Origin: Salvelinus alpinus
Lineage: Eukaryota; Chordata; Actinopteri; Salmoniformes; Salmonidae
Reading direction: 5' to 3'
DNA: 64,000 bases
Assembly: GCF_045679555.1 (NCBI RefSeq)
Contig: NC_092092.1
Location: forward strand, 12,152,690 to 12,216,689
Translations under genes and position numbers: made by a program
The notes under the pieces: model-generated
Seen by the model: only the letters and a program-made list of their open reading frames with translations
Databases searched by the model: none
Told to the model about the DNA's origin: nothing
Shown: positions 25,029 to 37,186 of the stretch, one piece after another
Position numbering within the stretch: the stretch's first letter is position 1
How the letters are laid out: the number at the start of each line of letters is the position of its first letter

Positions 25029-25509
25029 CATCCTAATTATGGATACACCTTCTCTTCTGGGGTAAAAACTACTTGGCAGATAATGCTGGAGCAAAGTTTA
25101 TTTTCCTCATGTTCCTATGACCAAGGATATGTTGCTAGTTTGTTTTGCTTACTCACCGTTTGTTTTGTTTGGTAACTATTATTGTATAAGATGTAGCTAA
25201 ATAGGTGTTTCATGGATAAACAAAAGGTCACACGGAGATAAGCTTTAGGGAGACTTGAGGCTCTTTGTGCTTTATAGATGAACAACAGACAAAGGCTGTA
25301 TGAAGACAGTTATAGAGAATGTTCTCAACATCACTGAACTGCCCTACAGCCTAGAGTCATTCCTTAAAATAAAATAATGTGACGAGACTATGACATTGTT
25401 CAAGTTACAACAACATGTTTTGGGGTGTTGTACTTTTTCAGAAGGAACACCCCAGGGTTCGTTAAGTATTATTAGCAAGCTGTCTGGTAGATAAATGGTC
25501 TGATGAACA
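25029..25509. other. No gene seen
   Basis: Unique-looking sequence between two hAT elements. Confidence 0.4.
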
Positions 25510-25517
25510 GTTAATGT

Positions 25518-27495
25518 TAGGGATGCACGATATATCGGTGAACATATCGGAATCGGACGATATTAGCTAAAAATGCCAACATCGGTAACGGCCCGATATC
25601 TAGTTTAACACCGATGTGCAAAACCGATGTCAAAGCTGATATACCTATATAATGTAGGTACATGACGTAACGACGCCATGTAAAATTTTGCGCTACACGT
25701 GCAACCCAGCATTCTTAACTTATCCCACAATGTCTGCTGTGTGGATCGAGCAGTCAACAAGTCAAGCAGTCATTTGAAAGAGTAAGAACATTTCAGCGAG
25801 ACACCTCAAAATCCATTAACGCCAAGATAATGGAATTCATTGCCCTTGACAATCAACCGTTCTCTGTCGTGGGTGATGGCTTTCGCAACTAGTCGAGCAC
25901 CGATACACACTACCAACTGCGCTATTTTTCAGATGTTGCCCTACCGAAGTTACACAGTAATAGCATCACTGCTATTAGTTTCACAACATACTATGGAATG
26001 CCGTTTGGGTCTTTGCGTCTCAAAAAAGATACATGTCAAATAACAATATTTGACAATAACACTATTTGACGGGTTAAATAAGCTTTAAATTTGAGACGTC
26101 AAATAACACAGTTCTATTATAGAATATTGTGTGTTCTGAATTTGCACGTGCAAGCCAAGCGCCACCACTATTATCAGTAGCACTGTCAAAGCTGAACAAA
26201 AAAGTCTGCAAACAAGCAAACACCGGCCACGAACGATGGGTTTACAATACCGCGTTGGTAATTAAGCATTATTTGCTCGACCGCAGCTTCTGGGGTAGCT
26301 AGCTAGCTTTAGCTTGGTACCTACTGTAGCTAGCACCAATACAATCAGCCTGAAAACAATGACCAGTAGAAACTGCAGTCATTTTCAATATTCTTAGCAA
26401 TGATTTAGGAATCCTTGTGAGTAAGTATTAGCTAGGTAGCCACTTGTTGTTCACCTATTGAAATTGAACTTCAGTTCATGAAAATAATTAGCTAGCCAGC
26501 TACTTAACCCTGTTGCCCAAAGCTAATGTTATAAGCAGCCAGCTAGCTTCATCTGGCTAGTGATGCTCGACCAGACCGGGTTATGTGTTGTGAAGCTAGT
26601 TGGTATGTTGGTATGTGAAGCAATAAAATGGGGTATCAGTGTACTCGGTGACACCCACAGAACACAACTGTGAAGATTTTACAAAAAATATTAGCGTTGT
26701 AGCTCTTATCGCGGGACTGTGACTGTGTGAAATCACCCCCCCCCCCAGTCAGCCTGTTGTGTTGTATTGACATTCATAATGCACTGTACAGCTTTACCTA
26801 AGGATTTGGGATCAATGAAACGGGGTATCAGGCTACTCAATACCCAAGCTATTTTTTACCAACGTCCTCCTCAGACTCCAAAACATCCAATCAGTATTGT
26901 TTTTTCTTGGGAATAGTGTTCAATACACATAGGTTGACAATAAATGTGGCTCAATTCACAGTTGTTTCAGAGTCCTGGAATAAGAGCTATGACGCTAATG
27001 TTCTCTGGTTGTCACTGAGTAGACTGATACCACATGTCATTGATCCACAATCCATTGGTAAGGCTGTACAGTGAAATACATAGCAATTCTAAAGCAATTC
27101 TAATTACAAAGCAATTCTAAAGTATTTATTTATTTATTTCACCTTTATTTAACTAGGCAAGTCAGTTAAGAACAAATTCTTATTTACAATGACGGCCTAC
27201 CCCGGCCAAACCCAGACGATGCTGGGACAATTGTGCGCCGCCCTATGAGACTCCCAATCACGGCCGGATGTGATACAGCCTGGATTCGAACCAGGGACTG
27301 TAGTGATGCCTCTTGCACTGAGATGCAATGCCTTAGACCGCTGCATTCATGTGTGTGTGTTAACTATTTAACTGTACTAGAATGCTTAAAAGGCTGAAAC
27401 ATTTTAAATATCGGTTATCAGTATCATTTTTGGGGGGGGCAAGGAAAATATCGGATATCGTTATCGGCCAGAAATGTCATATCAGTGCATCACTA
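25518..27495 (+). mobile_element. hAT element with transposase remnant
   Basis: Ends TAGGGATGCAC / GTGCATCACTA are inverted with one difference and are flanked by GTTAATGT (25510-25517) and GTTAATAT (27496-27503). At 25830-25960 the plus strand reads MEFIALDNQPFSVVGDGF and, in other frames, pieces such as YFSDVALPKLH, which match the N-terminal region of ZBED-like hAT transposases. Almost all the rest of the transposase is gone. A reversed tRNA-derived SINE lies inside at 27123-27345. Confidence 0.8.
27123..27345 (-). repeat. tRNA-derived SINE, minus orientation
   Basis: On the minus strand a tRNA-like head (GGTCTAAGGCATTGCATC, then GGTTCGAATCCAGGC as B box) is followed by a body ending in AACTGACTTGCCTAGTTAAA and AAATAAA. 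This is one of the common salmonid tRNA SINE families; the exact name is not assigned. Confidence 0.85.
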
Positions 27496-27503
27496 GTTAA
27501 TAT

Positions 27504-28602
27504 ATTTTACCAAAACATTAATTATGATTCAGTATTGAACTTCCTCCTTGTTCCCATTATAACTTTGTATTGAGTCCTCAGAAAAGGTGATTTCCAGCTA
27601 TGTGTCACATTAAAAATAACTCAGATCAAAAACGTTTTACTGCAGTGGGCTAAATCAGGGTCACACAGTGTTTCTTGGTAGTCTTAAAGAAATCTACTTT
27701 GAAACAAAAGTATACACCTCACACACATGGTGACGGGCTTAAAAAAAGAAGACACCTGTACAATGTCAGATATAGTTGAAATGTATTGCATTTTGAGTTT
27801 GCCTCCCAATATTACACTTTATATACATCACAGAAAACTGAAATTTAACAGAACTGTTTGACATAGAAACACCGGATTTTCGGCAGGTTTAAAAAAATAA
27901 TGTTTATTAATTATGAAATTATGAAAAATATGAATAACATTCCACCCATGAGGCCACTAGGTCATTTGACTGAAGGAAAGGGGTCCACGGATATGCCTTG
28001 TGATCATTTGAAACAGGGATATTCCTACAGTGGTTTGGCAATGCATTGCAAGGCTATTGGCCTGTCTTTTAAAGCTGCAGCACAACTCCCTGGCTGCAGG
28101 TGACAATGACATTGATCACTAGTATTCAAATGTTCGGCTCAAATCACTGTTGGGCTTGCAACACTTTACAATAACTTTATTTCATAAACTACTGATAAGT
28201 AGTGCACATACTAAATGATTATTGCAGTATTATTAAACATTACCAACATTTGTAACGATGTATACGCTCAAGAGGAGTATTTATAAGAATCAAAGTAAGT
28301 AAATAATATGAATAGAATATCGGTTTAGAGTGCTTGCAATTCTTAACATTATGGTAACAATAATAAGTGTGGACCGAAGTCATTTTTAGAAACCAAAATT
28401 ATTTTTGTAACATTTGAAGTAGAAGTATGTAGGTGGTTGTAGGGAGCACCAATTATAAAACAGATTGTTGTCTGACCTAGCGCCTGGAGACAAAAGTCAG
28501 ACACACATTCCAAATGATGCTACATCATATGATTCCATTAGGCACTAGTCAAGGACCATTAAGCCAGGTCACAGCTGACTGTTTGTTGCTGTCATAGCAA
28601 CA

Positions 28603-28694
<92 letters not shown>

Positions 28695-29796
28695 CGAGCG
28701 AGCGAGCAAACCCACATAAATATGCATTGTTAGTGACCACTGGTTAACAAGGAATCACAGTAACATACACAACTAACGCATTCACACGGATGACCTTTAC
28801 TCATTCACTGATCGTTCAAATGGTGCAGATAATGTGGGGGAGATGGAAAATATAACGTGGAAAAACAATCACTGTAGGATACCTAGTCTATTCGAGTTTC
28901 ACACTATAGGCCTGGTCAGAGATTATGGGTAGGGGGATGATGTCATCCAGCTAGTGGAGAATGCTTTGCTGTAGACAGGATATTGAAAATATAATGTCTT
29001 CTGCAGTTCCAGTACTTGACTTGGCCTCAAGTCCTCTCAGCCTGAATGTAATGCTTGATGGGCTGATGTAAGTTAATAGGCCTTCTGCATCTTTAGCTGA
29101 TGGACCATGGTCCTCTCGTTGTTTTGGCCTACATCAATTACAATTTGCTCAATTGGTCAGACTAGAGTTAGAACAAAATAGGGGTCATCCACTCAACAAT
29201 ATTCAATCCTTCATAGATACAGTATGTTAAAGACGAGTAAATAACATCTCCTGCATTATATTGTATTCAAATAAATAAGCATCTCCATAATGAACAGGCC
29301 TCCCAAAATATAGCCTACAGTCATTTCGAGACTGCTTTTTTTTTTATGTGACAACAGTGACAGTAAAACGTTGAGACAGTAATCTTTCTTTAAATTGAGC
29401 AACCCCCCCCCCCCCCCCCCCCCCTCCAATCAATGCAACAGAAACAACATACATTCTAAATCATTCTAGGCCAATGTTGCACAAATCCAAGACAGTTTGG
29501 CTATTTACAAGTGGTAAACATAACCTTCATAATTATAATGCCAACTGTCAAGGCTGTAGACTACAAGTAAATAGCTTAAACTTTCATGTTTCCATTCACT
29601 CCGACCCGCTGTCCGACCCGCTGCAATCAAAGCTCATTGCTTGCAAAGCTCACACACTTGTTTAGGGCTGTCATTCGGCTGTAGGCTACCACGGGGCAAT
29701 TTCCCCATACATGGCTATTTGATCAATATCAAATCATTGTAGGCCTACCAATTAACGCATATATTCTATCAGTATAGGCTAAAGTAATTAGCATAC
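27504..29796. other. No gene seen; DST first-intron side
   Basis: Unique-looking DNA downstream (transcriptionally) of the DST a1 exon. It holds a long (GA)n tract and a C-run of more than 20 bases at 29402-29424. The next DST coding exon expected here (encoding ERDKVQKKTF-like sequence) was looked for on the minus strand and not found. Confidence 0.5.
28606..28691. repeat. (GA)n microsatellite
   Basis: About 43 uninterrupted GA units. Likely polymorphic in length. Confidence 0.98.
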
Positions 29797-30010
29797 CTTT
29801 GTATTTTTCGAGGACATCCTCATAAGCTTGAAGGTATTCCTTTTCATCCGCGAGCATATAACCCGCCGGTGTCGCGTTGTAGTGAGCCATTACCGGGGAT
29901 CCACCATAGAGCTCTACAGGCTGGACATTCACCAGACGCTGTGACGAGAATGTGTAGCCGAGTTGCGGGACACGATCCGGACTGAGGAGTGATCCGCGCT
30001 GTTGTTCCAT
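29797..30010 (-). CDS. dst: Dystonin first exon, a1-type cytosolic N-terminus
   Basis: Dystonin is a giant spectraplakin that links actin, intermediate filaments and microtubules. This exon starts ATG at 30010 and reads MEQQRGSLLSPDRVPQ... ending in EYLQAYEDVLEKYK, the conserved tail of the a1-type first exon just before the actin-binding calponin-homology domains. It ends in phase 1 at CAAAG|GTATGC, the same phase as the alternative a2-type leader, so both fit one common exon outside the window. Met41 (MAHYNATPAGYM) is a possible alternative start, closer to the mammalian one. The first 40 residues are not ones I recognise. A G-run lies just before the ATG. Confidence 0.88.
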
Positions 30011-30017
30011 GCAAGGA

Positions 30018-30047
30018 ACCCCCCCCCCCCCCCCCCCCCTCCCCCCC
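30018..30047 (-). promoter_or_regulatory. G-run immediately upstream of the DST a1 start codon
   Basis: The plus strand reads a run of about 19 C, one T, then seven C; on the transcribed strand this is poly-G ending about eight bases before the ATG. GTCGTCGTCG follows on the plus strand. A tract like this can form a G-quadruplex in DNA or in a 5' leader. Its length is probably unstable. Confidence 0.6.
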
Positions 30048-30381
30048 GTCGTCGTCGATCAAACAACCAATAGGCGACTCGCCTCTCCGGTGTCATGAGA
30101 ATCCCGGTTGTGTTCTGTGACAGTCTGGGAGGGAGGGAGAAAAGGGCTGCTGGACAAGAGAATACTAATGCACGCGGCTCCCCTCCTTGTACCAACATTC
30201 CAGCAATACCAGGAGGCTAATGCGACTGTTCATTACAAAATCAGTCATCATGAACTGCTGTGTTTAATAAGCATTAATAAGCACTGATACCATTCCAGTA
30301 ATTTCAAGACAGTCCACAATGTTTTCATTTTCATTTAACATAAACTCTATCCAATTGTTTTACTTGTTTGGCATTGCCTAT

Positions 30382-30492
30382 TACAGATATAGGATCTTAA
30401 TTTGACCACTTTCTCAGAAGAGTCAAATAATTATGCTGCACAGGAAATGTCCTGCAACAACAGGGTGATCAAATTAAGATCATACACCTGTA
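30382..30492. mobile_element. Short MITE (AGGATCTTAATTTGA family)
   Basis: Inverted ends TACAGATATAGGATCTTAAT and ATTAAGATCATACACCTGTA enclose about 60 bp. A longer copy of the same family lies at 63244-63498. Non-coding. Confidence 0.8.
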
Positions 30493-32592
30493 GGCCTATT
30501 TTTAATCCAACATACATAATCCAATGATTATAAAAGGATGACAACTGTCATAATTCATAAATCAAGGCCTATATTATATTTGTTAAAAAATAGAGATGCT
30601 TCAAAATTATGTCTCTCTGATCAAAAAATGATTTGTGTTATACATATGATACACTAAGCTGGAATATTGCATATATTTTCCCATCTCTGTTGCATGAGTC
30701 TGCATGTAGCCCACATGCTACAGCAGGCAGAGGAGATGTTCTCACAGGTCCTAATATTAAAAGGGTTTCATTCTAGAGGAAATGCAGTCCAGAATGAACA
30801 GATGATGCTGATGATTATGCATTTCAACACAGTCCAGGCCCTATTCAACCAGATTATTTCCATAAAATACAGAGAATCAATAGGCCAATGCTTTCTAAGG
30901 AGAAGTGATCAAGACTGGTATGGACAAAAGTCACAGACATGAATAAGATTAACAAAAGGGGCGAAATCAGAGGGCAAGTATTTCACAGTATCAGACATCA
31001 TTGGGAAAGGGTCAGATGCATCTAAATGTATGTAAATTGTAATGTATTTTGTCAGTAATGTCTTCTTCGTTATGTATCGGACCCAAGTAAGACGAGCTGT
31101 CACCATTGGCGTCGGCTAATGGGGATCCTATCAAATCAAATCCACCTGAACAATGACTACACCCTGCCATAAGAAAGATTCAGGACTGGTGAATTGAAGG
31201 GATAGATCAACCAAACTATATTAACCTAATTATTTTTTAACTAGTAAGTAATCCATGGATCCTGAGATTCAGGTAACAAAAATGATGGGTTTTAGGACTA
31301 CTCACATCATGAACAAAACAATAAGGGCCCCTTTTAGAAACATCAAATAGCATTTCATACCAAGCAACACACTGAAGGTTGTACATGTGATAGGCAATAG
31401 CATATGTAGCCTTATAATAACATAATGTTGGTCGTATGATCATATCAGGCTGGATTATGATATGTTATTCAATGGATGGGTCTAATCCTGAATGCCGATT
31501 GGTTAAAACCGCATTCCAGCCAGTGTCTATAATCACATCAGGCTTAATTATGATATGATAGACTCCTGTTGCTCCATTTTTATCAAAGCCAAATATTCTG
31601 TTGAGGAATGTCATCAAGCAGGAAAAGGTGATATTTGGGCGAGACGGCACACCCTGCAGATATGCCCATATTCCCATTACCATTGCCAACCAAATACTTG
31701 CCTTTATAGTTATGGTTCTGATCATATGACTAACGATTAATTCCTGAATTGAAAAGTGCATAGGCCTATCACAGCCACTGAACTGAAATGATGGTCTGAG
31801 AACAGACTTTTTGCAAAAAAGAAACAAACAAAAAAACAATGCCTTTAGCAAGGTCGCCCCTGGAATGTATCATTACTCGGCCTACTCTCATTTGTTTCAC
31901 AGACTGCATTTGCAGCATGCCACATGGTTCAAGTACTGTGAAATTCCCAGTTTATGGCATAGATGTTGATCAAATGATTCCTATCACAGTTTTGTTTTAA
32001 TCATTAAAACGTGTTAATCAAATAAACATCATCAGACCAACATAAAAGTTGCACTCATAAAGGCCCTGCAGCTGATAAGCCCATGTATTAAAGGATTACA
32101 ATAAATATTCAAATTCCGGTTCTAATAGTCTAATGCACAGCCTTATGCACAGGCAATGATGACTGCTCCTTGCACTTTCACCTAAAGAACTCAATCTCAA
32201 CAGCCATTGGACGGTCAATAGAATAGAGGATTAATGTGAGCATTCCAACACAGCAAATAACGTACCTCGCCTACAGGTTTTGACATGGATTTATTAATTT
32301 GTGTTATAGACTATTCTTATGAGACAGAAGCTTAATTATAGGCTACAGAAGCCTACACACATGTATGGCTTTGTCTGAATTGGACATGTATCAGAAGTGA
32401 CAGTGGCTGACTGCTTATATATGGGACTGTCCAGCAGCTGCCTCAGTCTATAATGTAATTGCCCATAGTTCATTTATAGGGAGAATAAATATAACCTGTA
32501 GCCTGTAGCCTACACATCAGAGTTGCTATGTGCCATATCTGATAGATGTGCAAAATCAATAGGCTTTGATGTTGTATTATCAGCAGCACATA
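30493..32592. other. No gene seen; DST intron or alternative-promoter region
   Basis: Unique-looking DNA between the a1 exon and the last a2-leader exon, with no supported exon. Short open frames such as 31465-31851 lack splice or domain support. Some of it may be conserved regulatory DNA, which cannot be judged from one sequence. Confidence 0.45.
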
Positions 32593-33016
32593 AACGATCG
32601 CTTAGGGCCCCCCCACCCCCCTAAAAATCAGGGTCTCAATTTACTGTTGAGAGTTAGAATAGTAGACTAACAAGGTGCAGGTTCTAAATTTGGTTGTGGA
32701 TCAGAAATGTTTCACTTGTTATGTCAGTCACTGACAGTCACTCAATTAGCCATGTCAGCTAACAATTTTTTATTGCAACATTGATTTTGTTTCTCTCTGC
32801 CTTCATAGCAAAATTAATAGAATTGCATGAAATTTGACATAAAATTGCATAAATGTCTCTTTCTGCCCCATGGCAAAATGTGTACAATTGCAGGAAATTC
32901 GCTTCAAAAGTATTTTATTATCCACTTTAGGGCCACTAAAATGTTTTGCCCGTGAGTAAGGGGGGGCAACCAAATCTCGCTTAGAGACCCCAAAAGGCTA
33001 GAGCCGGCCCTGACAA
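32593..33016. repeat. Dispersed repeat related to the hAT element at 24.4-25.0 kb
   Basis: Starts TTAGGGCCCCCC and ends AGAGCCGGCCCTGA. The interior shares CAGTCACTCAATTAGCC, AATTGCATGAAAT and CTGCCCCATGGCAAAATGTG with 24440-24870. It lies 22 bp from the donor of the DST exon at 33039. Confidence 0.7.
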
Positions 33017-33038
33017 TCAATTAAATATGGGCACTCAC

Positions 33039-33252
33039 CTGCAATCCTGAGCACAGCTCTCTCTGCTGGATCCAAAACGGATCCTCCCTGAATTTGTCGC
33101 TTATGTCGCTCGTGTCTTGGTAGGTTCCAGGGTAAAGTGTCCCCCGGTGCCGGTGAGACTGACCCAGATTTAAGACTATAATCATCTTCGTCCGAGAAAT
33201 CCGCCGATGAAGACATGGAACAGTGAAGGGAAGCGTTGCCAGAACCGGAGCT
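33039..33252 (-). CDS. dst: Dystonin a2-type leader, exon 4
   Basis: Acceptor CAACAG|AGC and donor GCAG|GTGAGT bound 214 bases entered in phase 0 and left in phase 1. The reading is SSGSGNASLHCSMSSSADFS, then DEDDYSLKSGSVSPAPGDTL, PWNLPRHERHKRQIQGG and SVLDPAERAVLRIA. It matches the segment of dystonin a2/b2 isoforms just before the actin-binding domain. It is Ser- and acid-rich and likely disordered. The expected next residues (DERDKVQKKTF-like) lie on the common exon outside the window. Confidence 0.93.
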
Positions 33253-34412
33253 CTGTTGAAACAATAGAAATAAATTATCAATGTGTTGCTCGCTCCATCG
33301 TAACACAAATATGACAACACACATATGAGCACAGTCAGAAAGACACAATGTAAAATGTCTCACCATCGCTACTCCTACGGTTGCCTAAACTGATGTGCGT
33401 AATGTAAATGTACATTGCTCCAAAGAGGCACCGTAGTGTGAGCCACCAGCTCGCCTAGCAATGATCTCTGATTCAACAATAAAAAGCTAAAGCAGAAGCA
33501 GGCAGCTAGAATGAAAATCAATTGTATCTGGCTCCCCCGCCAGGCCAAAAATAAGACTTACCGCTGTATACATGGTATCAGTTGAATATATCGAAATCCT
33601 TTATCCACTTGCTGTAAACTCAGACAGCGGCTATGTTATTTTTAACCAGAACCACACCCTTCTAGCGATGCAATCTGCTCATTACATTATGCTTGTCTCC
33701 CCTTTGGGTTGAGAGCCCGAAATGATGTCAAATCCCCAGAGAGTGTGCACAGATTGGGCCAGGGAGAGTAGAACGCGATGCGAGAGCTGTAGCATGTCAA
33801 CGCGTCACCATCCCAGGATACAGAAGAGGGCGGATGGAGACTGGAGGAGCCAGACGCTGTATTTCTGATTATTCAATCGGCAAGCTGTGGCCAATGACGC
33901 GGTCTTACAGCGCCATCCTGGGTGGATGCGTGTCTAGTGGTAACTGCGTAGTCTCCATGTTTACCGTCCAAAACCAATCAGAAATCCAGAGACTGGTCCA
34001 TGAGCATCCTTTGTGATGCACAGTCGGGTTGTTGTTTTGCTGCCTGATGCGCATGTGCTCTGTGTGCCATTCATTAGAAATGTTGCTAGTTGACAATGAA
34101 TGTGCAATTTTAGAGCACTGTCCTTATAATCTTTATGAAGTCCAAATAAAAATGTATGCATTCTGTTGGGATATTTATGATGTTCTTGTCTGTCTGTCTG
34201 TCTGTTTGTCTGTCTAGGCCGTCTCTCTGTGTCTAGGCTCTGTGATAGGGTAACTGAGCAAGTACATAACTAATACTTATCCACACCGTGTGATGACACA
34301 TCGAGACAGGGTGTGGCTGCTCAAATAGCAATAGGTTATACAGTCACATGTTGAGTTCGATTGCACAATTATAGAACAGCTTTGCTGTTTAAGTCTAAAC
34401 TACAGTAGGACA
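33253..34412. other. DST intron, no further exon seen
   Basis: Unique-looking DNA with a slightly GC-rich stretch near 33680-33840 and a (TCTG)n run at 34186-34215. Confidence 0.45.
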
Positions 34413-34860
34413 TTAAAAGCCCAGTGCAGTCAACATTCTGTTTTTCCTGTGTTTTGTATCATATTGCACAACAGCTTATGAAACACACTGTAAAAGTGAG
34501 AAAACATTTGATCAGTGTTATTTCACTATAGTTGCTGGTTGAAAATACAGGACCTTCTAATCAGCAGGTTTGCATTGGTGTTACAGCTTTCCATGGTGAC
34601 ATCACCATGCAGTAAATTGGTTAATAGACCAATAACAAAGACTGTTCCGAACCTCTCTGCCAATAACAGCTAGTTTTCAGCTTCCCCCTCCCCACTCATA
34701 CCACTCCCAGACAGTCCTATCAAAATTCTTGCATGAGAAATCGTTTTTTTGCTCAAAACAATTTTTGCCATTTTAATGAAAATGTATGACAGTAAAGTAC
34801 TTAATTGTCACCCAGAAATGATTTGATATTGATATAAAAACGGCTACATTGGGCCTTTAA
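34413..34860. mobile_element. TTAA-flanked MITE (piggyBac-like)
   Basis: TTAA stands at both edges. Inside it, AAGCCCAGTGCAG faces CTACATTGGGCCT, an inverted pair with a few differences. TTAA duplication is typical of piggyBac and a few other superfamilies. The interior (CCCCTCCCCACTCATACCAC, CCAATAACAGCTAGTTTTCAG) is shared with the foldback element in BAG2 intron 2. Non-coding. Confidence 0.7.
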
Positions 34861-35146
34861 CAATTAACTCTGGGTATATCACAGTCAATCACCAACATTT
34901 GTTTCCACATGGGTGTATCAACAAAGCATGCTCTTGCTCAATGGTGAAAGCAATCATGCTTGAAATGGTGCAAACAATGCATGATATGACCTAAATATAA
35001 TGATCCATGAACTTTGTTTTTGAATTCCTTATATTTGAGTGATAGTAAATCATTGTTATACACTCCAAATTGCAACAGTAAAATATCTCATGAACCAAAA
35101 TCACTTCCTAGTTTTAGACCACTGAGCCATGGTCAAATCATGCTGT

Positions 35147-36285
35147 AGCGAATTCAGGGAGTAGCCCTGACCGGGACTCGAACTGTGGTCCAACGACTGT
35201 GAAGCCAACACCTTAACTGTTAAAGGGATAGTTCACCCATATCACAAAATAACATATTGGTTTTCTTACTATGTAAACAGTGTATGGAGTAGGTATGACA
35301 GCAATCCATGCTTTGGTTTTATTTCCCTGGCAATGTTTCCAAATGCTAATGTTTTAGCATTTGTTGCACAAATCCCATTCAAGTCATAGGACCGATGTTA
35401 GCATTTTTCACGCATCTTGTCCAGACCATCTGAACGTATCTAAAATTAATTGTGAATCTTATCAAAGTCACTTATAGATGATTTGAACATGATGCGAGAA
35501 AAATGCTAATATCAGTCCCATCACTTGAATGCGATTTGTGGCACACTTGCTAAATGCTATATGAGATTTGTGCATTCAGAAACACTACCAACTAAACTAA
35601 AACAAAGCATGGACTGCTGTCATACATTGTCCATAGACTGCTTGCAGGGTAAAGAAAGCAATAGGGGTAGCCCCAACCAGGATTTGAACCTTGGTACAGC
35701 GACTGTTAAGCCACACCTTGGGCATGGCATAGGGAAATAAAAATTAAAAAATCAACTTCATAATCATAATCTCCAGCACCACCCCGACTGTGTTTTGTTA
35801 TAAAAAAGATAGAGGAAGATAAGTGTTTCCAATGGCATCATCCCTGTGCATCGTTTGATTTTAACCAATTATGAGTAGGCATGGTCTAGTATTGCCTACT
35901 AATTGGTTTATGATGTCATTGGAAACATTTATCTTCTTCTATATTTTTTATAACAAAACATAGAAACGTGCAATTTTCACATATGTTGATGTTGGGGTGG
36001 TGCTGGATATGATGAATATGAAGCAGAACATGTTTCAAATTTCCCGTTAACAGTTTAGGTGTTGGCTTACCAGTCAATGGACCAGGGTTCACGCCGGGGC
36101 TACCCCTGAATTCGCTACATTGTGTCAGAAGTGGGATGGTGCCCTTGAGGCCAGGCGTGTACACGTGAGGGACTTTGTATAGTGAAGCGTCCAGACATAC
36201 TTTCCCTGAAGGATGGGGGTAATGTATCGACCCTAACCCGACACCTAGCGACCTCATCAAGGTCGAACGTCTTAAAGGGATAGTT
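35147..36285. repeat. Cluster of foldback repeats with inverted tRNA-like flanks
   Basis: A 70-bp sequence (GCGAATTCAGGGAGTAGCCC through CAACACCTTAACTGT) at 35147-35220 returns inverted at 36048-36116. A third diverged copy is at 35667-35722. Between them lie two separate foldbacks: arms 35292-35409/35498-35625 and 35756-35841/35911-36022. The motif TTAAAGGGATAGTTCACCC or a near copy follows at 35219 and 36272. The sequence after 36116 (TGTGTCAGAAGTGGGATGG) resembles the primer-binding start of a Gypsy-type LTR element fossil, but this is weak. Non-coding. Confidence 0.65.
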
Positions 36286-36494
36286 CACTCAAATTACAAA
36301 AGTACATACTCTGCCTGATGACAAGAGGTCTGACTCTGAAGGCCTACATTATCTTTATTGTGATCATAGCTTGAAAGTGACAAAAGAAACAAACCCCTAC
36401 CACCTCAAACAAAGCATAAGAGAAACACTTGTTTTAATTGCCAGGGTCGCCCACCCCATACTTTGCCTTACGACTCAAACTGAATCATTCCACT

Positions 36495-36510
36495 TCTATC
36501 TATCTATCTA

Positions 36511-36574
<64 letters not shown>

Positions 36575-36593
36575 ATCTATCTATCTATCTATC
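36495..36593. repeat. (ATCT)n microsatellite
   Basis: About 24 tetranucleotide units with two small interruptions. Confidence 0.97.
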
Positions 36594-37186
36594 ATTCGCT
36601 ACATTGCAGAGAAGAATCGAACGTCCGTGGGCGTGGTGTAGCGTTTGGCCGGAGCAAGGAGTTTGGGTAGACAGCCACCAGGAAACAGAATCTAACTCGA
36701 TTTACTTTTTTATCCATTAGGCTACAAGTCAACAGCAATGAATATTGGTAATACTTCCTGCTACAAGGCCACAGCATCCAGCATTATGTCAGAAATAAGA
36801 CAATAAAGACTGCATTCTCCATAGATTTTATGTTAGTTAGCCAAATATTTGCTTCATATTTTCTTGCCTGTGAATTTAAAAAGTCCCAAAGCAATTTAGA
36901 ATTATTATTTTTTAAACTGTACATGGTAGGCTATTACTACCATCCATAATAAATTAAGAATCAAGATATTTCTTGAGCACTTGAGGGTACAAGAGAAAAG
37001 GATCCATCAGTAAATGTCCATGTTTACAGAAACCAAACATTATACATTTGGGACAAGTAACATTCAAATTGACATTGCTAATCTATTATAGGCCTATACT
37101 ATTTTAAATTCTAGAGGTAATTGTAATGAATATTGGCCATTTGAAACAATGTAATCATAACACAAAGAGGTCTAGACATCTTAACG
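36594..37186. other. DST intron, nothing recognised
   Basis: AT-rich unique-looking sequence without exon support. Confidence 0.4.

Noticed and set aside
28549-28740. Ser-Leu-repeat protein
   Set aside because: By-product of the (GA)n microsatellite.
35147-36120. Functional tRNA genes
   Set aside because: The tRNA-like pieces lack a full cloverleaf and recur in three diverged copies, as SINE-like repeats do. The SINE heads at 27.3, 45.5, 50.0, 56.7 and 61.4 kb are likewise not tRNA genes.
36112-36285. Complete LTR retroelement fossil
   Set aside because: A short stretch resembles a primer-binding start, but no paired LTRs or coding remains were seen.
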